Below, piece by piece: positions 38,782 through 50,534 of a DNA stretch of 64,000 nt. Source of the stretch: Scatophagus argus. Its lineage: Eukaryota > Chordata > Actinopteri > Scatophagidae. Position numbers and translations under genes: made by a program. The notes under the pieces were generated by a model. That model saw only the letters and a list, made by a program, of their open reading frames with translations, was not told the origin of the DNA and ran no database searches. Every line of letters starts with the position of its first letter. Position 1 is the stretch's first letter. The DNA lies in NCBI RefSeq assembly GCF_020382885.2, contig NC_058508.1, forward strand, positions 3,402,055 through 3,466,054, given 5' to 3'.

Positions 38782-39263
38782 ATTTGAGGGAAACTGGATT
38801 GAATATAGGCCTAATGGTTTGTTCATTATTATTACATTTTTTTTGTTTTATTTTTATTTGTATGATTATTCAGATCGATCTCTTTACAGTACTTATTAAT
38901 TAATGAATTAATTGCTTAGTATTCCTATACATTTCTTTGCCAGCCTCCTGTAGTCCCTGTATAGGTCTTTAAACATCTTACACAACTTTCACAGGTATTC
39001 TGTCTATAAAAAAATGTCATTAAGCCACAACATACCCCATTTGTTCATCTAAAAAAATGATAAAGAATGAACACAAGAAACAATAACAGCTGAGATTTTC
39101 TCTTTTTGAGTATAGTGAATCTTCCAGTGAGCCATAATGAGCCCTCAAGGGGCATTTGGAGACTTTAGGCGGCTACTGTCTGTGTGCTGTAACACTAAAA
39201 CTGTTTACCCAAATTGTTTGCTGATAAACACAGCAGCATAAGTGTCGTTTTGCACAGAGTAAT

Positions 39264-39464
39264 TAGGCCAGTGTGTATGTTGAGTATACACGGATATTAA
39301 TGCCTTTTGAAAAGAATTTAGCTCCAGTTTGAGCTTCTTGTTTCTAGCTAGCTAGCTAAAGAAGTTGGTACACAGGTTTCCTTGGGTATGTTTAAACCAT
39401 GTCCATACAGGAATACTATGTAAAGACATTTAAAGGGGCACTCGTTTTTTATTAAAATGAGTTT
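39264..39464 (+). repeat. Local direct duplication, copy 2
   Basis: Partner of 37667-37844. It differs mainly by about 23 extra bases around TTTCTAGCTAGCTAGCT. Confidence 0.9.
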
Positions 39465-39892
39465 CTTCTACAGCCCATATCTGAAAGCTGAGGATTCTTA
39501 GAGGACACATTCTATGAATACAGATAATGCAGTCCAAACAATATTCCAAGCAGTGACTTCAGACCTGTGTGTAATAATGCAGCATATTTCCCCAGGGGCT
39601 GACTGAAATACACAGGCTCTGGTGATGCCTTTTCTTTTTTTTCTTTCTTTTTTTTTTTTTTTTAGGCTGGTCACGTCACATTCCCGTCAGCATGAGGCTC
39701 AAAATTATCATGTTACCCGGAGACACTGGATTGCTAGCTGTTCTGGCCTGAGCCCAGTCTGCATTTCTACCCACACAACCCGTTCCGTCGGCAGGTTGTA
39801 AATTAGTGGATGGAGCCACTAGCCATTTCCTCAATGTCCAAACAGTAGCTGATTGTCCTTAAAGCTTTAATTTGCAGACATTCAAAGAGAGA

Positions 39893-39904
39893 GGGGGGGG
39901 GGGG
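39893..39904. repeat. G12 homopolymer after GA repeat
   Basis: A short GA tract runs directly into twelve G residues on the + strand. Confidence 0.9.
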
Positions 39905-41235
39905 CAGTGTCTCCTGGGATGGTAACAAATGTAAATGAAAACATTCTGGCCACCATCATTTGCATGATCTGGACTCATGTGCAAACACATACAGGGATGA
40001 ACGTGTATGCTGGGGTGTTCTTGGCTGAGGTCCTAATATGTGACTGTGATGGTTAAAGCCACATTTGGCTCCAGAGACCCAAGAGAACCATAAATCAGAC
40101 AGTTTATTAGTAATTCACACTTTACTGCTGGCTTGTAAATACTGACTGAATCAGTGTACGGGTTCAGCTGCTCTGCTATTCGACTGTGTTTGAATTAAAT
40201 AGTATCCTAAATTTGCTGAATTTCATTGCTAAAATTGTTAGTAGTTTTGGATTTCACTTTTTTTCAGTGAAAAGTTGATTTACAATACAGTCCAAGTATT
40301 AGGATGATTACACATTTTTGGTTTTCTTGGTTCTGAAGTGTTATAATAGCTCTTTATATAGACAGACTAATTGTCCCGTCTTGTTTAACTTGTTGGTTAA
40401 AACCACCTGTGACTCCTCATACTTACAGGACTAACTAATTCCACTTTGCAATACAAGAACAATGTGTCTTTAGTTCCATGTCTGGTACATATGATCGAGT
40501 GAGGGCGCAGGCTTGTTAGCTGTAGCCTCAGCCCTTTAGCATGATAATTATAGTTATCAAGTACACATAAGGGATCCCTTTCATGGGCTCTTGTTTTAAA
40601 ATTAGTGGAATATCTTAAGTTCAGCTGGAGATGGCATTTCCAGCCAACTCAACTAACTTACGTCAAGGTTAATAGCTAGTTAGCCACAGCCAATTAAATC
40701 TGCATGGCAAAATCGGTGACCAGCTAGAAATAAGAAACTGCTTTTATGGATAGTATATCAAAAATGACTAAAATTACTGTTCTCATTTTATTTACTCTTT
40801 GTTTTAGTTCTTGTTGGGTGTTGGCTATAACCCTAACCCTGCTCCAGAAAACACTCCCTCATCTGCTCAGCTAATCACCAATATTTGACGTCAGGACCAC
40901 TGATAAACATCATGTGTGACTGGGAAGATTTCTGAAGGGAGAACATCTGAACCTATGTAAGCCTCTCTGATTAACGTCTAATGAAATAAAGAATCTTGTA
41001 TTTGAACATCTACAGAGGGAGAGGGTCTGTTATGTCTCACGTCTCACTGCCGTGTTTCTACAGTAGCTCAGAACATACAAACCAAAAAAAAGTCTTTTGC
41101 ATTTTTTTAAAATAATTTTTTATTTTATTTTATTTTCTTTTTGGCATTTTTAATGGCCACTCTTGCCTGAGGGCGTAAGGCTAGGTGTGTTACAATTCAC
41201 AATCACACCACTAGGTGCCACTAAATCCTGCACAG

Positions 41236-41545
41236 GAGGATTTAGCGGCGTGTGATTGGAAGGTCGCCGGTTCGATTCCCTCACCGGACGTGCAGGAAAA
41301 ATTTGGGTGTGGTGGAGTGATTAATGGGAAAAATGCAGCCCCCTCCTCCCCTTCCATTAGCTGACTGATGTGCCCTTGAGCAAGGCACTTAACCCCCAGT
41401 TTGCTCCCTGGGCGCTTGATAGTTGCAGCCCACTGCTCCTGTGTGTTTCACTGCATGTTGCATGTGTGTGTGTTTCAGTCAGTGATGTACTTAAATGCAG
41501 AGAAGTAATTTCCCAGCTTGGGATTAATAAAGTAAATGTATTAAT
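41236..41545 (+). mobile_element. tRNA-derived SINE
   Basis: A tRNA-like head has B-box GGTTCGATTCC at about 41270-41280 and an A-box-like TTTAGCGGCGTGTG 5' of it. The body contains CCCTTGAGCAAGGCACTTAA and CTCCCTGGGCGCTTG, and the 3' end CAGCTTGGGATTAATAAAG leads into an A/T-rich tail. This arrangement is typical of teleost tRNA-type SINEs; the family is not assigned. It lies 0.2 kb before the slc16a3 coding exon. Confidence 0.75.
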
Positions 41546-41750
41546 TTATTATATTAAAAAAAAATTAAATTAAATCACAGTTAATTTAAAATAGGCTAAA
41601 TCTGAATCCGTCTCATTGTAGGTGGTGTTTATTTATGGTGCACAATTAAATTAGATGCACTTACAGAGAAACTCTATCCAACTGCTAATTGTTTCCATTT
41701 TTCCTCTAGCTTCTCTGTCTGCCTCCATTAGAACACAGCCTTAAAGCATC

Positions 41751-44700
41751 ATGGGAGGCGTGTCACTGGATGTGGATACAGGAGGGGTGAAGGCTCCAGA
41801 TGGAGGGTGGGGCTGGGCGGTGCTGGCAGGCTGTTTTGTCATCACAGGCTTCTCCTATGCCTTCCCGAAAGCAGTCAGTGTCTTTTTCAAAGAGCTGATC
41901 AGGGAGTTTGGAGTGGGATACAGCGACACTGCCTGGGTGTCCTCCATATTGCTGGCCATGTTGTACGGCACAGGTAGGCTTCTGCTTGTACATTACATAC
42001 AGCAGGTGGACACAAGAAAAAGCTGAATGATTTTATGTAGCCATGCAATACTACTACTGTCATCTGTGAAAAACATGAACATCTTATTAAAGTCAGCTAA
42101 CACAATCTACTGTACATTGTTGATTTTTATTAATTCATCATCTGCATCTGTCTCACCGTGTTTTCCACCGATTGCATTAATCCACTTAATTTTAGAGTCA
42201 ACTTTAACTGTTTTAACAAGTGTGAGCAGGAGCTGGATTGAGGTGAGAAGAGCTATACCACTTTTATTTCTTTATGGTAGCACTTTCAACTGCATCTCAT
42301 TGTCTTCATCAGCTGATGCATTTTACTTAATTGTTGGCAATTGATTAGTTGGTTTTCACTGATTTTATTAAAGATACAATATGCTACATATCTGTATTAA
42401 AATGTCTACAGACAACTACCTGCATATCTCATACTAACAGAGAGCACACATACACACACACACAGTCATGTTTCCATCACTTTTGGGGACATTACAGACT
42501 TCCATTCATTTCCTGGATGTTTAACCACCACCTAACCATAACAATAAACATTACTTACCTAATCCTAACCCTTACCTTAACCTAACCCTAACCTCAACTT
42601 AACCTTAAAGCAAGTCTTCCACACACACACACAGACACACACAATCTGACTGAGTGTGTTATACCTTGTCCAGGTCCCGTCTGCAGTGTGCTGGTGAACC
42701 GCTTCGGCTGTCGTCCAGTGATGATGGTGGGCGGCCTCTTTGCCTCTCTGGGAATGATCCTGGCCTCCTTCTCCACCAGCATCATCCACATCTACCTCTC
42801 TGCTGGAGTCATTACAGGTCAGCCCGTCTGATTAAAGTGTCCCACCATCCAGAAAACTATTCTGACATCTGACTTAACGCTTAGACTCACAAGTTAGTAT
42901 GTGACACATTTATGAGGATACATTCTATTAAATCCACTCTATAGCCTTTTTCTCCCGTATTTATTCTTGTTAGAACAAGAAGTTCTCAGCAGTCTCAGTT
43001 ATGTAATTGTTTGAGATTTTCTTTGTTTTCAGGCTGGTCATAGTTAAACATGTCACAGTGATATGTGTTGAAGTCGAGAAGTTGTCTCATGACACTTTCC
43101 AGGTCTAAACCAAACTTTTTAATTTAATTAGTTGATACAAAAACGTTAGAGCCACGTTACAGGCTTCAAAGCACTTGGTTTTACCATTGACAGGCTCAGA
43201 TTGTTATTCTACAACAGGTCTGGCAACAGTACGGAAAGGATCCCTACAGGGATTGTTTTTCTTTTTGTTGAAGAATAAAATCCTTTTTTTTAAATGAGAA
43301 ACAGATGAAATGTTGCTCCCAAATCAAGCAGATTCCACTGAGAGAAACTTGTCTTTTTACTTTCCGTTTTAGCTTACTGGTTTTAAATTGCATAATTCCT
43401 ATATTTATTGTCAATCATTTTTCTATTTCATTCGCTGTTCTTTTGTCTTAAATCTTCAACCTCGTTCACCAACTGTCTTTTTGTTTGTTGCCTCCTATTT
43501 GTATATGATTTGTTGGTTTTTGTTTTCAAGTGATTGTTATGCATTTTGGAAATCTGTTTTTTTAAATGTGCTATATAAAGAAAGTTAGTATTACAAATAT
43601 TATTAATATTATTGTTAGTAGTAGTAGTAGTAGTATGCTAGGTGAAAAGGTTCAAGCAAACCTGATTTTGTAATTGAAAATAACTATATATCATATCGGA
43701 TCGAGGCAGACTGACCACTTCTTTTGGTGGACTTACTGTTTGCATCAAAACGAGATTTAGTGTTTAATGTTTGGAACAAGAAAGTAAAAGTGTGTTTAAA
43801 GCTTTATTTGCTTTGCTGCAGGTTTGGGTTTAGCCCTAAACTTCCAACCATCTCTAATTATGCTCAACCGCTACTTCAGCGAGAAGCGTCCACTGGCCAA
43901 TGGGCTATCAGCAGCAGGAAGCCCTGTGGCCCTGTGCTGCCTGTCACCACTGGGACAGGTCCTTCAGTACCAGTATGGTTGGAGGGGGGGCTTCCTCATT
44001 TTAGGTGGTATTCTACTCAACTGTTGTGTGTGTGCGGCTTTAATGAAGCCTCTGACCGCCCCCAAGAACCTCAAGGCTAAGGACCCAGAACAGGACAACG
44101 CGGAAGGTACAGAGAGGAAGAAGCCCAAAGCCAAACTGCTGGACTTCTCTGTGTTTAAAGACTGTGGGTTTCTCATCTACACTGTGGCAGCATCTATTAT
44201 GGTGCTGGGGCTGTTTGTGCCTCCGGTGTTTGTCGTGAGCTACGCTAAAGAGCTTGGGAACGAGGATACCAAGTCGGCCCTGCTGCTCTCTATCCTGGGC
44301 TTCATAGACATTTTTGCACGGCCAACGTGTGGCGTGATCGCAGGACTGAAATGGGTGCGGCCTCGTTGCGTCTACCTCTTCAGCTTTGCTTTGATTTTCA
44401 ATGGAACCACTGACCTCATCGGGTCACAGGTAGGTAAATGTTTGCTCTTTATAAACTGGAATGAAAAAAACTTTGTCCACTGATCTAAAACCTAACATGT
44501 TCGCAGGCCAAGGACTATACATCGCTGGTGGTCTTCTGCATCTTCTTTGGCCTCTCCTATGGCATGGTGGGTGCACTTCAGTTTGAGGTTCTCATGGCAA
44601 TAGTTGGTACTGAGAAGTTCTCCAGTGCGATCGGCCTTGTCCTACTCATGGAGGCCATTGCTGTGCTGGTGGGGCCCCCTGGTGCAGGTCAGTAATCACA

Positions 44701-45316
44701 TAAACTACAACTTGAACTTGTTGGACTAAAACTTATTTAAAAGTTTTTGTTGACAGCAATACACACAACTGAGCTTTTATTGTTTTTAATAATGTCATGG
44801 CACAGGCAGTACTGGAGAAATTACTACATCAAGGGGACTGCATTGCCACCAGTCTTATGTCTCCAATGTGTGTACATCCTTTCATCTGTGTATCTTTTTC
44901 CCTCGTCTTCTTTCTCAGGTCGACTTCTTGATGCCACCAGGAATTACATGTATGTCTTCCTGCTGGCAGGGAGTGAGGTGGTCCTCTCAGCTGTGGTCCT
45001 GGCTACTTGTAACTTCCTGTTTACCAGAAAGAAGTCTTCAGAGCCAGCAGACAAGCTTGACAACATTACAGTGACAGATGTCAGCAAGACTGAGGTGTGC
45101 AGTGATGCAGAAATGAATGACATGGAGGAGAAAGGAACAAGAGAGGAGCAAGAGAAGGAGGTATTACATGAGTTAATGGAGAAGGAGACAGAAAAGGAGA
45201 AAATAGAGGAGGTCAGGCCAGAGAGCGTAACGGTGGACAAACAAGAAGTGGAAAGGTTCTTGAAAGAGCCGCAACAAAATGGTGAAATGGCCGCCAATCC
45301 TGAAACATGCCTGTGA
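41751..45316 (+). CDS. slc16a3: Monocarboxylate transporter 4, five coding exons
   Basis: Exons: 41751-41973, 42674-42817, 43822-44429, 44507-44687, 44919-45316. This gives 517 residues in phase; human MCT4 is 465. MCT4 is a plasma-membrane proton-coupled lactate exporter of glycolytic cells, with 12 membrane helices. Seen: [20 protein letters not shown] with the family DGGWGW signature (17-22); helix 1 [53 protein letters not shown]; a charged loop after LMKPLT; helix 8 GFIDIFARP with Asp285 and Arg289, the transport pair of the family; [17 protein letters not shown]. The C-terminal tail is enlarged by a Glu/Lys-rich stretch but ends [19 protein letters not shown], matching the human MCT4 tail. 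The start is the first ATG in the exon with conserved downstream residues. Confidence 0.97.
42425..42640. repeat. CA microsatellite plus degenerate telomere-like repeat in slc16a3 intron 1
   Basis: A CACA tract lies at about 42450-42463, then ATGTTTCCATCACTTTTGGG, a spacer, and degenerate CCTAAC units at about 42555-42605 (CCTAATCCTAACCC..TAACCTAACCCTAAC), then CACACACACACACAGACACA. This is a layout I know from a teleost minisatellite-bearing repeat. Confidence 0.7.
42818..43821 (+). other. slc16a3 intron 2
   Basis: Contains a dispersed-repeat fragment at about 43078-43130 (related to 61760-61870) and a GTA/AGT trinucleotide tract at about 43615-43635. No exon. Confidence 0.6.
43078..43130 (+). 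repeat. Dispersed-repeat fragment related to 61755-61870
   Basis: TTGTCTCATGACACTTTCCA, GGTCTAAACCAAACT and TTTAATT occur in the same order as in the copy at 61.8 kb. Confidence 0.65.
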
Positions 45317-48056
45317 GCCAGTGTTGAGGACGCTGGATGAGATTATAGGCTACTTGCAGGCTGTGCTCATTCTTTTCATAAAATAACCCTACAGCAGTAT
45401 AAAGTGTACTTCAAAGTGTTATAATGAGCACCCCATTGGATAGTTGTGCTTTCTTTATCATTCAGCGTGTAATCCGGGTGTTCGTATCTGTTTTTTGCAG
45501 GAGATAATTGGTGTCACTGCCATGCGAAATAGTAAGAGCTGTCAGCAATGTTTTATCACCAGATGTTTTAAAATGTATTGGCTCATAGTATACATTAAAC
45601 GAACTCAGTTACAGCACTGCCTTGCGGAGGCTATACAGCTCATAACAAAAATCAAAAGGTTTATTTTGATGTAGTCACCAGCAAATAAAGATAAAGTATC
45701 GTTGTGACGATATTCTTTGTGTCAACAAATCCCATGAAAAGACCACAGAAGAACCACAGAAGGAAACCAGCTTTTAGTATGTCTTGCAATGAACGTATTG
45801 TTTTCATGCCAATGAAAAAAGGCAACCACACGCCACTGCTCAAAGTTATCATTGGCAAATGTAATACTAACAGGTAAACTGACCAAATTTACAGTTTTAT
45901 CAAGGTTCTGTATGTGGTTTGTCTAAGTGGTGTTGCCATAACTAGCATACGCTACTCAGATTTGGCAGCTCCTCAGATCGGGTAGTGACGCTAACACTAG
46001 TCAGTCAAGCTCTCTGAGGAAGTTAGCAGGCCTGCTAACAGTAAATTACAAAACATGCCTCTTTTGTGGAGTGGTTTAAAAGCATTAAATAAAAAATGAT
46101 GATTCAACACAGTTAAAAAGCTTTCTTTGGCTAGCAGTAAAGTCCAAATGGTTTGCTATTGGCAAGAAGCAAAACTTTGTGTGTCTAAGTTCACCAAAAC
46201 TAAACTTCAATTTCATAGAAGTGAACTGATTTCCTTGCAAAATGTTGATGTTTTAAAAGCTGGTGTTAAAGATCTTAAGAAAAAAGTTCTATGTAGCCTC
46301 TATCTGAAATGCTGAATCTTATTCCTGTGTGCCACAGTTCTCCGTCCCGCAGCAGTAAATACTCACTATAGGACCAAGTGTGCATTCATCCACATATGGA
46401 AGCTGTCCATAACAAATGCGCTATTTATCGCTTTTTGAGTAAAGCTAGAGTGCCCACCTGTTTTAGGAAATTAACAAACAATTTGAAAGACTATATTTTT
46501 GAAGCATTTTTATCTCTGTATTTATCTCTATGGGTTGGAGTCAATGAGCCTGGGGACTGACAAAGAGACCAAGTGGGAGAATTGAGGGATGGACCAACAC
46601 ATTGTCAGTCTTTTCATTGGACTTGTTGGCCACAAAGCTATGGAATCACGCCTGCCTTATCCTTACAAAAACAAATGGCTGCTTTTTTTCTTACAATGTG
46701 CTATCGTGAGTTATAAAAACTTAAGTACAAACACGTCTCTACTGATGCTTAAAATGGTTAGTGTTTGCCGTGAAAATGCTGAAAGGCTTGTAATTCCCTG
46801 ACTGCTCGGTCTCATCAAAGCATTAAATCTTACTTTACGGTCTGTGATGTCACAGTTAAGGCACACATGAGAACTGGTTTCTGTCGTGTCAGTATTAAAC
46901 GTTTGCTGCATGCAGTGTCAGTGTTGCAGTTGTTTGAAGAGTTGTTGCTGGTCTCATGGTAGCTTTATGATTCACTCATGGACACATTTTGTTGTTACCT
47001 TCATCACCATGTTACATGAGGTATTTATGGTCTTTTGGGTTCACTTTGGATCAACTGCCTTTTTCTTTTGAAAAGCACTTATCTTTGTGTGTGTGTGGGT
47101 GTGTGTGTGTGTGTAACTGTGGTTAACTGCTGATATCAAGCTTATGTGAGTTGACATTTTTCCCCAAATGCACTAAGTTCAAAATGTGGTGTAAGAGACA
47201 AAAAAGACTTGGAGGAAACATCACTCAAATGACTAGTTTCCTTTTTCCACAAACACATGCTTTGTATTGTCTGTACTCTGTTCTGTATTTCAGTGAAAGA
47301 GAATATTAAAGGTAAATTTAGTTTATTTAAAACTTTGCCTCAAGTTCTTCAGTTTCATAGAACTTACAGTGTAAAATGTGCTCAGAATGAAAGGTGAAAT
47401 GATGGCACAAAATATAAAAAGTATTCTGAAGTTTTAAAATAACTGAATTTTCTCTCAAGATGATTCAGAAAAACAACAACAATTACTGCTACCAACAATG
47501 CATCAAGTTTTGGTAGGCTATCCTGATATCAGACTCCCTTTGACAGATTCACTATTCTTTTATCACTCAGCATTGTGTGTGGCTGAAGCTTAATTCAAAG
47601 CTTAACAATGGATAAAACTAGGCCACTACATGATATCTAAAATCATATAGTGACAAATCCACTGTCTTTAAGCTCATTGTTTTGGTTCCACTGCCTACAG
47701 CTTTATTGAAATTTGGTCCACTTACACAGAACCAAAAATCAATTATTGTCCTTTGAATATTTGCACTGAGCCTACTTTTATTGCTCCTCTGAGTGGAGCT
47801 TAATTTTGGTCACTGTGTTGCTTCTTAAAGTCACATTCATTTGGTTTAAGAGTTAGCATGGAACCCATCAGTTATAATTTTCTGTCCTTGCAAGTATTAG
47901 ATGAAGACATCAAGTTCGTCTCTCTCAGTCTCTCTGGAGACAGCTTTAAGTGGTGGTTTGAAAAGAATGCAGAAAACATGTATGTTTTAATTCTGTTTTG
48001 CTGTTCTATTGCGTATTATTTTGGTCATGCGTCACTTCGTCCCTTCATTCAATAAA
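45317..48056 (+). other. slc16a3 3' UTR and downstream DNA
   Basis: AATAAA at 45684-45689 is about 370 bp after the stop and is the best poly(A) signal; a further one is at 48051-48056. A GT tract lies at about 47088-47115. No gene recognised. Confidence 0.45.
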
Positions 48057-48994
48057 CTTAATGCCATTATAGTACAGCCACACATTAATTCTCTTATTTC
48101 ATAGCACACACACTGCTGTTGGTGGTGCGTCTACAGGAAAACAGCACATAACGTAACACAGCAGCTGGGTGAGTGATGTATGTGCCAGTATCCATGGTAA
48201 TGGATGATTTCTGCAGTGTGGAGTACGAGTGAGACTTCATGTGGTGTGTCACTCAGCTCAGGGACATGCTGTCTTCATTTTATCATTTGTCAGAGGAGTC
48301 GCTCAGCAGGGTAATCTACCAAAATGTTATTCTTCAACAGTGCACTTGCAATAACTGCTAGATAAAACATTTATTTTTTCAATGTTTTTTTATGCTTATA
48401 TGACTTCTAATTAAATATTATATTTGACTTTTTATTTTCAAATGTAATAGAATATTTTCTTTTCATGTAAGAATGTATTTCGCAGAATATCATTCTCTCC
48501 TCTATCTTTATTTTGTGTTCTCTTATAAAAACATGACTCACTGTGATTTGAATGTGCATCTAGCTGCATATATAGTGATATCCTTATTTCCAAACAGTTA
48601 TATTAAATGTATTAATTGTAGTAAGTGTGTTTCAGTGTTGACTGTTAAAAGGGGGGGCCACAATTCACTGTCACACTCTCCTAACCAAAACTTTGGACTG
48701 AACATCACTGATATTAGTGGAAACAGATTGAACTTTCAAATTAGCTATCTGCTTTTCTGTATCAATATTCTGTATGTGTGTGAGATTGTGTGCAAAGGCA
48801 AATATATTCCAAATGAAAAACAATCCTGGTTAACCTATTCTTGAGTCTAAAATGTCAGAAATCCAGTCATGTTTTCTTGTGTGTCACTCAAGTGATGAAA
48901 GGTTTGTTAAAGTCTCTACTCCAAGCACAGTTGTAATAATAACTTTTGAAGCACAATTTGTTGTTCATTCATTTGCAATTACCACCAATGGTGG

Positions 48995-49165
48995 CAATGA
49001 TGGTGGCAGCACGGTGGTGCAGTGGTCAGCACTGTCTCCTCACAGCGAGAGGGTTACATGTTCTCCTTGTGCCTGTGTGGGCTTCCTCCCACAGTCCCAA
49101 AAACATGCACACTAGGTTAATTGGCTACTCTACATTGCACCTTGTGTGTTGGAAATAGCTGCAGA
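48995..49165 (+). mobile_element. SINE-like element, internally deleted
   Basis: GGCAGCACGGTGGTGCAGTG, GTCAGCACTGTCTCCTCACAGC, then directly ACATGTTCTCCTTGTG, GGCTTCCTCCCACAGTCC, AAACATGCACACTAGGTTAATTGG. This is the order of a fish element I recognise, lacking the part between the tRNA-like head and the TGCATGTTCTCC body. The family is not assigned. Confidence 0.7.
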
Positions 49166-49429
49166 AAATCTATACAGTGTCAACAGCAGCGTGATCAAAA
49201 GATAGGGGTTGCATTCAAAATAGATGGGGTGCTGTGAGAAATGGGGGGAGGAAACAGAAAAGAGGTGGTAATAATAACCAGATTAAGAACAGGACACATT
49301 AGTGTAAATTGGACTCTTTGCATTATAGGGAATCATCCAACCAGTCTGTGTGAACAATACCAGGAGGGAAATGCCTGTTCAGCTTCATAAATAAAACAGT
49401 TAGTGGAAAATTCTGACACCCCAAAGTCC

Positions 49430-49517
49430 GACTGTAGGAGTTAACTTAACCCAGAGGGTGGCAGTAATGTACATCAATGATGCTAACTTCCGTTAAACCT
49501 TTAAAGAAGAAGAAAAG
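49430..49517 (+). repeat. Short repeat next to the putative dus1l promoter
   Basis: CCAGAGGGTGGCAGTAATGT, CTTCCGTTAAACCTTTAAAG and an AGAAGAAGAA tract form a unit common in fish genomes. It ends less than 100 bp before the possible dus1l leader exon donor. Confidence 0.5.
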
Positions 49518-50534
49518 TTTCCCACCGGTGCTGTTTCTGTGTTGCACACATTTGGAAATTGCTGCGCCAGGATTACTCTACAAGTTTCATAGAATTACAG
49601 GTGAAACAACGAACTATCAACATACATATTCACAAGTATAGTTACTGCGTGGTCGTAGCAGTGCATGGTGCTCACAGAGAAACATAAATGTGATACATTT
49701 TGTGTGAAAATCGTTATAGTTGTGTGTGGTGGTGGTGCATCATGTGCTACATGTCAACTGACTGCAGTTAGCTTTGCTAGCTAAATCACAGTACAATCCA
49801 GACACAAACAAGTAGTTACTGGAAGCTTAAGGCTAAATGCTAATAACTATTAAGGCAGACCGCACAACGCCAAAAACAGAAACACTCGAGACCAACAAAA
49901 AGTTTTAGCTGGCTACTTCTAGCAACCTCAAGCGAAATAGGTAGTTAAGCTAAGTATTAGCCTACACTTAAATATTTAAAGTGTTATCTAGCTACATTTG
50001 GAATCGTTGACGTCCACATTATCTCACTTTAGTCTTCACAATCAAGGGATTAACATTGCTCATTTAAAAAATATTTGAATGTCTTCGGTTTGCAACTGTT
50101 AGCAACATTACATAACTTTACTTGGAGTGAGCTTCATGTGCTCATTGCTGGGTTCAGACTAAGACAAAGGTTTGGACGGCTTATGATGGGTTTGAAAGAG
50201 CCGAGACATCAATCTGTGGAAGAAATACCTTACATCTTAATGCCACAGAAAATCCCCAGGCTCTAAAGCATCTTGTGTAGGAAAAGGTTGCACGTTTGAA
50301 GGTGCATAACTTACTTTTGTTCATTGCTTCAGAACTCCAGATTTCCTCTGTCATTTTTTTTTTTAAAATTCAGCTCAGTTAATAGTTAAGTTTCAACATA
50401 TTGATAGCATGTTTAAGAAAATTTGAATATTTAGTGGAACTCATGGAAGCTTCAGCAAAATCAGCAGGTGTATCTTTGATAGTTTATTTCATGGAGAACC
50501 TTTCCTCATTCTGTGCAGTGTCAAGTCATCTGTG

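Larger units (their letters stand above)
38291..41709 (+). other. Probable slc16a3 5' intron
   Basis: No coding exon recognised. It holds a perfect 19-bp inverted repeat (38737-38781), the second copy of the local duplication (39264-39464), T-runs about 39634-39663, a G12 run (39893-39904), and a tRNA-derived SINE (about 41236-41545). Confidence 0.5.
48057..50518. other. Intergenic region slc16a3 - dus1l, with possible dus1l leader exon
   Basis: Contains a SINE-like element (48995-49165), a short repeat ending in an AGAAGAAGAA tract (about 49430-49517), and a possible dus1l non-coding first exon ending at a donor after 49600 (AATTACAG|GTGAAAC). The dus1l coding exon acceptor is CTGTGCAG at 50511-50518. 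Confidence 0.4.

Noticed and set aside
41270..41280. B-box-like sequence considered as a tRNA gene
   Set aside because: There is no cloverleaf with a paired acceptor stem; downstream body and A/T-rich tail show that it is a SINE.
47858..48055. 65-codon ORF beginning MEPISYNF downstream of slc16a3
   Set aside because: Short, no homologue recognised, no convincing splice partners; AATAAA after it may simply be a distal UTR signal.
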